This document shows, piece after piece, positions 12,801 through 21,800 of a DNA stretch of 64,000 bases (its first letter is position 1; every line of letters starts with the position of its first letter). The DNA lies in contig OV277857.1 in assembly GCA_922989275.2 (NCBI GenBank), positions 744,001-808,000 on the forward strand. The letters run 5' to 3'. The notes under the pieces are model-generated. The model ran no database searches. It saw nothing but the letters and a program-made list of their open reading frames with translations, and had not been told where the DNA came from. The translations under genes were made by a program, and so were the position numbers. The stretch comes from Gari tellinella. Taxonomy: Eukaryota > Mollusca > Bivalvia > Cardiida > Psammobiidae.

Positions 12801-15800
12801 ACATAACCTACATTAGGCAATATTTAGACATCTGTAGCCAACCTGTATACAGACCAGCCCCACACTGTGGCCATCTGGCAGCAAGGTCAGGCTCTATGCT
12901 CTCCCTGTATTATTACAACTCATCCAGACACAAACAGTCTGACAAGTGGTCAGTCCAGGGATAGAATTACAACCAATTTAACAAACAAGAGGGATATTAA
13001 CACTACCAATTTAACAAACAAGACAAGATATAAACACAACCAATTTAACAAACAAGACACGATATAAATACAACCAATTTAAGAAACAAGACAAGCTATA
13101 AACGCAACCAATTTAACAAACAAGACAAGATATAAATACAACCAATTTAACAAACAAGAGGCACATAACCACAACAAATGTTCTACCTGTATACAGATCA
13201 GCTACACATGGTAACCATCTGACAGCAAGGTCAGGCTATATACTAATCAAAGCAGCTTGCTACGTCAACATAACCTACATTAGGCAATATTTAGACATCT
13301 GTAGCCAACCTGTATACAGACCAGCCCCACACTGTGGCCATCTGGCAGCAAGGTCAGGCTCTATGCTCTCCCTGTATTATTACAACTCATCCAGACACAA
13401 ACAGTCTGACAAGTGGTCAGTCCAGGGATAGAATTACATCCAATTTAACAAACAAGAGGGATATTAACACTGCCAATTTAACAAACAAGAGGGATATTAA
13501 CACTACCAATTTAACAAACAAGACAAGATATAAACACAACCAATTTAACAAACAAGACATAAATAAAACCAATTTAACAAACAAGAGGGACATAACCACA
13601 ACAAATGTTCTACCCGTATACAGACCAGCTACACATTGTAACCATCTGACAGCAAGGTCAGGATATTCTAATCAAAGCAGCTTGTTACGTCAACATAACC
13701 TACATTAGGCAATATTTAGACATCTGTAGCCAACCTGTATACAGACCAGCCCCACACTGTGGCCATCTGGCAGCAAGGTCAGGCTCTATGCTCTCCCTGT
13801 ATTATTACAACTCATCCAGACACAAACAGTCTGACAAGTGGTCAGTTCAGGGATAGAATTACAACCAATTTAACAAGCAAGACAAGCTATAAACACAACC
13901 AATTTAACAAACAAAACAAGATATAAATACAACCAATTTAACAAACAAGAGGGACATAACCACAACAAATGTTCTACCTGTATACAGACCAGCTACACAT
14001 TGTAACCATCTGACAGCAAGGTCAAGCTATATACTAATCAAAGCAGCTTGCTACGTCAACATAACCTACATTAGGCAATATTTAGACATCTGTAGCCAAC
14101 CTGTATACAGACCAGCCCCACACTGTGGCCATCTGGCAGCAAGGTCAGGCTCTATGCTCTCCCTGTATTATTACAACTCATCCAGACACAAACAGTCTGA
14201 CAAGTGGTCAGTCCAGGGATAGAATCACAACCAAGTTAACAAACAAGAGGGATATAAACACTACCAATTGAACAAACAAGAGGGAAATAAACACAACTAA
14301 TTTAACAAACAAGAAGGATAGAAACACAACCCAATTTAACAAACAAAGGGGATATAACCACAACCAATTTAACAAACAGCAGATATCACTAACAGAGACT
14401 TAAGAAGCTAATTGAAGAAGTCCTAACTCTTATTCTGTATTAATAACCATTGTTTTAATTAACCCATTAACTCATAAGCGATTAACACTTATCAATGCTT
14501 ATCTCAATATAAGGTAGTAGATTAAAGTGTGTCAAAATGAGTTAGTATGAGGCTATTGCGCAATGAGTCAAAACAATGGTTATTAATACAGAATAAGAGT
14601 TAGACTTCTTCAATTAGCTTCAAACCAAAAGATAGAAATACAAGAAGCACCTTTGCTTCATTTTCATTCTTCTGAATTCAGCTGCAACATGTCTTTAAAT
14701 CATATGTCTGACAAAGGCTTCACAATTTATATACTTTGTGGATTGACATGTTATACAAGTTACACGACTAACAGAGATCATGTCAGAGAGAAGGATACTC
14801 ACCCATTTAAAGTGTGCTCATATATTAGGGCTTTGCCACATTTTGTAACCACCACTAGCGCAATAGGCTGAAACAAGAAAAATTCATATCAAACCACAAG
14901 TATGCCTGTCACATGCTGAACCACAAATGCAAGAACTATCAGCCCACAACTGACCTAAAGGCAAAATTCAACCTAGGTCACAGGTCATCAAACAGCAGTG
15001 CAACATGCTGTACCCATTGAAGTGCATAAGAATATGAATTTGTGTGACAACTGACTCATGACTGTTCGGATGAGCATTCAATATTATTGATACATTGACA
15101 TTCTGTCATTATGCCTGACTATCATCTTCCATTTGCACTAAATACTACAGTGCCCCCTCCCTACAATGACCCTCCAAACTATAACTCCCTCCTTACAATA
15201 AGGCTTGCCACTCTTCCCCAACAAGACAATTATGTCTAACACTTTCTCTGCTGCAATTTATCGTCTGCTTAAAATTTTCGTCTGCTGTTTTTCTGTATTG
15301 CATCTTTTGACAGAAGAAACATAAAGACAAGTGACAGTTTGAATCAAGATCAGATGCTGCATTAGGCAGTGTCTGATCTGGATTCAAGCTGTTTGCAAAT
15401 GAAAGTCAAGTCATGATCAATCAGAGATGCAGAGAATTCGTATACCTGCTTATACGTGATGATGTTTTCTCATTTGTAGCCAGAATGGTGAGAGATAAGC
15501 TTTCTTTCTGTCATTCATTCGCCATTATTTTTCCATGCAACATTTTTCTGTCATGCTTCGCTCGTTGATTCTGAGATTTTACTTTCGATGCTCTAGTGTC
15601 AATTCATTTTTTAACTTCTCACTACATGTACTTCCTGGATTTTCAACTTTTTTCTAACTTTGGAAGCATTTCAGGCCAACATCGGAAACAATCTCTCTAT
15701 ATGTTGTTGCAGCGCAAAGTTTACACATGTCTGTGTACTCTGTCTGCATATGAGGTTTTGAGCGCTATTGATCAATTTATATATCCCCCTATAGAACAAT

Positions 15801-18800
15801 CGTAAGTAGGCTTTTAACGGAAGTCTGTGAGGTATTCCTATACAGTATAGTAAAATACTTACAGAGTGTCTGTCATAAGATGATACATGCATGGACACAG
15901 GCTCATCAAGCAGTGAAAATGATGCCAATGCATTCTTATCTTGTGATGAAGTATTTATTTGCCTGGAAAAGAAATACATGTTATATAAATTATAGATGTT
16001 TATGTTTGTAAAATTTATCATATAAAACTGCCTCTGGCAGAGTAATGAAGCCATGCAGTATTTTCAATATTACACTAGTGTAGTATCGATCTCTGCTCCG
16101 GTCCACAAGCACTGCATTAAGCTGGACACCAAATGGTGTCATTTGTGATGACAATACCATAAACAACATCACAATTTGACGGAATATATATTTATGCCGG
16201 AGGGACTTTAAAACTAAATAAATTAAATAGGTGTTTAACATGTTTATGTCATTGTGCTAAACAGAATCAAGGCTCCACATTATAGGAGTATTTCAAAAAC
16301 TTTTTTTTATGTCTCACTCTGCATTAAACCTATGGTGTCACTACTCATTAGGTTTGTCTTAGACTCTCTGAGAAGAATCTTAAAGAGTAGTTACACCATA
16401 TGATGATGACTTGAAGAAGAAAGTGTTGGAAAAGTTCTGTCTACCTACTTGTATCTGGAGCCTAAAGCCCCATTTCATAAAGCTTCGTAAGACAAAAACT
16501 GTCGTAAGTCAACTTTAAGATATATGTACATTCAATTTCTGATTTCTCTATCTAATCCTGTCTTGTGACATTGAATTGTCTTTTCAAGACAATTCCAAAA
16601 AGATGTCACAAATGACAAGACAGAATTAGATGGGGAAATAAATAATAATTGAGACTTTTATAATCTACTTACGACAACATTTGTCGTACGAAGTTTTATT
16701 AAACGGGCCCTTGGGAATTACTCAATGGATTGTACTAACCATGCATTCACATGTCTGTCATTTAAAGCAGCTGACAAGAAATAGGAATTTTCTATTGACT
16801 GTGGTTCTTCTGGGTTGGTGGGAATATGTAATAATCTGAACACCTCTGTTGCATGACCAGTGAATACCTGCAAAATTATACAATTAACATGTACAACTCT
16901 TGGACTTAACCCTTTCCCCCATAGAAGCGCCTTTTAGCAAATATGATTTATTCCTCCGCTGAAAAAAATAGTTCCAATTTAATCAGTCATGAATATATAT
17001 TATGGGGAATATTTTCTATATTCTAGCACAGGGAAGCTGAGAGCAGGATGAAAGTAAAGCAGAATGCGCCTTAAGGCATATTCTGCTTTACTTTCAACCT
17101 GCTTTAAGTAGTCACCTATCTTCAATACTATATATAGGTTATCAGGTAAAGGGTTAAAGCACTTAACAGCATAATTGACAAGACTATAAATTAATTTTAG
17201 GGAAAACTCTTTGAATATTGATACTTTTTTAGAATTTAAATAATAAACCATAAATATGGTGTGGATGTACAACAATACAAATTCCAAGATTTTATTTTAC
17301 AAAGAGTTACAGAGCTGACAAAATGTGAGACTGGCACTCGCACAGAAGGATAAGCAGTGCAAGTACTATATGCCTGTCCTTTAGGGATATAAAAAACCTG
17401 TTTTTTCTATTACTGTGACTTAGATATGCTAAGAACATTGCATTTTGTTTTTACCTTTAACACTTGTTTGGTAGCAAGTGCCCATAACTTGATTGATCTG
17501 CCTGCTGACAGTAAATGATTACTGGAACATTTACAAATGCTGTGTACTGGTCCCTTATCACCCTTCCATTTACTGCAAGAGAAAAAGCTATTATAACAAA
17601 TCAGAACTTGCTTACTTCGATCAATTGGTCGAGGCATGAATTGCATTATTTCATATTCTGTTAAGTCAAACATATCCGTATTTCAAAGTTAAAACGTGGC
17701 TTAGCCACGTTTTAACTTTTTACAATGATTAGCCACGTTTTAACTTTTTATAATGGATATGTTCCACATAATCGAGTTCGAGATATTGAAGTTCGACTGT
17801 ACAATAATATAACCTTGGTTATAAGGCTGTGGCACCTAGCTGATTTACCATCTTTTGCTTTCAACATATTTTAAGTGGTCCCCTATCTTTAATACTAGAA
17901 TCAGGCTAAGGAGTATCGGGTTAAAACATAAATGCAAATGTCACAGTGAACTAAGTCCTCAAACTGCCATTCAACATGCTGTTCTCAGAAAGGTAAATGA
18001 GCACGTGACGTTGCGCATCGTGATTCTAGCTGCATTGAAACTCTAGCAGCAGTACCAAGTCCATAACTGATCTAAATCCAAAAACTTTTGTCCCATACCA
18101 CTTAGTGTTGGGGCATAATTATGTAGTCAACTCTCATATGAATTACTTTATTTCATACTCATTAAAAAAAAAAACTTATAATTACTGCTACAGAATGGCT
18201 GCTTGATACAAGATCAACTGCATTTGCATAGCAACTTACTTTTTTAATTTTGATGAAGTTATTTCCCATTCACAGATATACTGATCACTGGAGCAAGTAT
18301 ACAACATATTTTGTTCTGTAAACCAGCTTATGTCATTCACCCTATCTGCATGTCCATCAACCTACAAAAAACAACACAAAAACTGCTGGAGAACTGCAAA
18401 CCTATTGCAAACATCTTTAACACGTTCAACACTAAGTAACTATTGTGGTTTATTAGGTTTTTAGTTACCAAAACATGAACTTGGAAATATGGGTAGTTTA
18501 AGAATATTGGTCTAAATTACCAAACAGTGTAGATCCAGGTCAGAGGGCTCCTATTATAGGAGCCCTCTGATCTGGGTCTACACTGTTTGCAAATGTTTTG
18601 AGTATAATATTATTTTAAACATGTCCATCGTGTGGAAAGTGCCCATCAATAGAACAAGAGCTGTCAGTAGTCAGCATGCTTGGCTATGGGAATGCTTGAA
18701 AGTACACGAGGGTCTTTAAGGCCCCATATAACTCATCTTTGGTAATTGTACTTGTAAAAAAGTTTTACTTTTGAGTTTTACCAATAGTCAAAGTAAGTTT

Positions 18801-21800
18801 AATCTAAATCCACTGAAATGTGTAGATACTACAGCACTCCCTCTCTACAACCACACCCAATGGGACACAAAAAATGTGTGCGTTGTTCGGAGAGAGTCGT
18901 TATAGTGACGGAATTTGTATTTGCATTTGCAAACAGCTTGAATCAAGATCAGACCCCGCGTAAGGCAGCGTCTGATCTGGATTCAAGCTGTTTGTCACTC
19001 GTCATTATGTTTTTTCTATCAAAATGTCCAATATGTAAATTTGAGGAAAAAAAGCAGACAACAATTTCAAGCAGACGATATTGCAGCCGGGAAAGCTATA
19101 GATATAATTGTCTTTTTGGGGAATAGTGGCAAGGGTCGTTGTAAGGAGGGAGTCGTCGTTGGGAGGGCAGTTGTAGAGAGGGAGCGCTGTAGAATGTCAA
19201 CTATTTTGGAACAGGAAATGTTCTTATATAGGTGATTACATCAAGGTTAGATAACTCTGTACACAAGGGTATGATTTTACCCACATTTTATCCACATTTG
19301 GAGCCCTTCAGATGAGACTTCAAATCGAGGTCCCATGTATCAGTGCTATACACTGTGCATGGGAGAGAACCAGATGGCTCTTTCCAAATTGTTCAATCGA
19401 CCTAAATTTGCAGAAACGGTAATAAATTACCCCCGTTCCCCTCATATAGGAGAGACATAATTCCTAGAAAATACAGAATAATACCTTACCAGCTGACTAT
19501 GCAGATCTCCTTTTGCTACACTGTACAGCAATATGCCACCCGACACAGTACCCATAGCTACTAGGTTCAGCTCTCCAATTGCAACAGAGACATTTCCACC
19601 TCCACTTTTTCTTCTCTTTCTCCTTGGTGTATTCTGTTAGTATACAATAAATATGATTCAGAAACTAAAGATGTGGCTGAGCCTGTGTCTCTAGATACAC
19701 AGGGCTGCCATTTCTCCGGATTTTTCCTAAATCTTCAGATTTTTTTCTAGTACATGGTAGCTTAAAGCAGGCTGGAAGTGAAGCAGAATGCGCCTTCAGG
19801 CTCATTCTGCTTTACTTACAGCCTGCTTTAAGTAGTCACATGCCAACAAAACAACTAGAAATAGGCTATGGGGTAAAGGTACGATTCGTAAAATCGCACT
19901 TGAAATTGCAAATTTGGAAATCTTAGGATTTTTCATGTCTACTTATGGCAGCCCTGGATACATATGGTGTCCTACTGGCTAGATAAACTGTTTGTGTTAA
20001 GAATCAGTGTTACTGCAAGACTGAAATTTTAGGGGGTCATTCTTGACCCCCTTGATGAAAATTTGGGGGTCATTTGGAAATTTTGGGGGTCACAGGATAA
20101 ATTGAATTTTTTTGACGTTTATAGATAGATATTGAATAAAATACATATTGTGTTGTTCAGTGTCTTTATTTCACACTTAGAATTACTATAATTGAGAGAC
20201 AAACGATCTAACCAGATAGAATAACTTCTATTTCTATAACACCTCATCAGTGAAGTATGTGAACGTTCAGTGCATTTCAAAATTACTTCAGACAAGCAAA
20301 CAGTTTTCATTTTTTCAGGACAAGGTCTTTATGCAGGCAACGTGATTATGAAAAACATTTGTCAACTTTGTTAAATATGGAAGACTTCGATACCCTAAGT
20401 TTCACTTACTAATATCACGAATGAAGAACGACGTTCGTGCTAATATTTATCGTAAAATGAAATTTACAGACTGTAACACATGATCAGACAAACGAAGGTA
20501 AAATGATCCATTAAAGTAGATTACATAATACAGTCATGAGCATTTTATTCTCCTTGTTTCGGCGCTGAAGAGATAAAGAATGAAGTAAAATATTCTGGGT
20601 TTTTAGCAGACAATGCTTGAGCCTTTACGTTCATTACCTCAATCAAAACACGTTTTAGCAAAGTGAGTTCAATTAACAAACAACAATGGCGACCGGTTCT
20701 GGCGATAAGCGATACTACGGAAGTTTAAATCATTTTCATAGGAAACAATTTAAAAGCATATTCAAACACAATCAGTCTAGATCTGAGGAACTTATTAAAT
20801 ACTAAACACAGAATCTGTGTAGTTTTCAATATATTTCGCCCGTTTCAACTGTCGATTTTTAATTACTCGAGTGACTTTATATGCCAATCGAACTGAACTC
20901 TAATACCCACAATGCACCCGTCAAAACAACCAAAATGGCCGTTATCGCACTCTGTCAAGTTCGTAACTGACATCCCTACAACACGGAATAAATAATTATG
21001 TATTTACTCCGGCGTCGGCGGCGTGCTTTCAATGAATATGCCGATTTTAACATTATTAGTTTCAGTTAGTCGGCAGAATTGACTTGAGTCACATAAAACG
21101 CGCTTGCTAAATTTAGTTGCGCCGAAAGTGATTTTGTTGCGTGAAAAACGCAAGAAACGCGCTCTCGCGGTAACACTGCGTAAACTTCATATTGGGAAAA
21201 AAACAAGTCGTGAAATGATGACAAAAAAGAAATTGGGACATTTATTTGATAATATATGTAGGCCTATATTGATCTAACTTATCAAGTAGCAATTATGCAG
21301 TTCATATCAACAGGCAATGCTAACACTAGTAACAGAAATTCTCTTTTTTTCACTGAAAATATATCCTGGTTCAGGGTTCCCACAGGCTTTTCATTTTGAG
21401 GGTGCATGCACGTACTAGGGCTAATTTTTGGGTGTGCAGACTAATTTCAGAGGGGGCATATGAAACGTTTTTCTGTTTCTTCTGATGCGAGGACGCCAGG
21501 GACAAAGTACGATGAGGCCGGGGCCGAAAGGCTTATGACGTATCTACGACGAGTGGTCCCATAACAAAGTAGCAATCCGTATACGCACCAGGGATGATCT
21601 TTGGAAATTTGTGGTTCCACCGCTAAATTTTTATATCATTTGTTTGGATGTGTACTGTTCGTATCTCTCACATTATTTATTAACCAGGCCGTCAATTGAG
21701 ACTTAGCCGACATATTTGCAGACTACACGAATGCGTAGGGCCTATGCTAAGACTGTGTCTCGCTAAATCAGGCATTTCCGCAACATTGTTAATAGACGGG

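Noticed and set aside
9997..13708. A family of repeated ORFs reading AIWQQGQALCSPCIITTHPD with NLTNKRDIN repeats
   Set aside because: They exist because the minisatellite unit is repeated, begin at GTG rather than ATG, differ in length with monomer number, have no Kozak context or splice sites, and the variable monomers often break the frame.
15671..16054. 127-codon minus-strand ORF
   Set aside because: It overlaps WDR43 exon 6 but reads on into the introns; only 15863-15962 in that frame is conserved.
20686..20805. 39-codon ORF MATGSGDKRYYGSLNHF
   Set aside because: Good start context only; too short, unrecognised, no donor site and no partner exon. Mentioned in the intron 1 entry but not called.
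21487..21540. Possible hammerhead-like core (GATGAGGCC..GGCCGAAA)
   Set aside because: The invariant CUGAUGA is not matched (ACGATGA), the flanking helices do not pair convincingly, and no tandem copies occur. No other convincing core was found on either strand.
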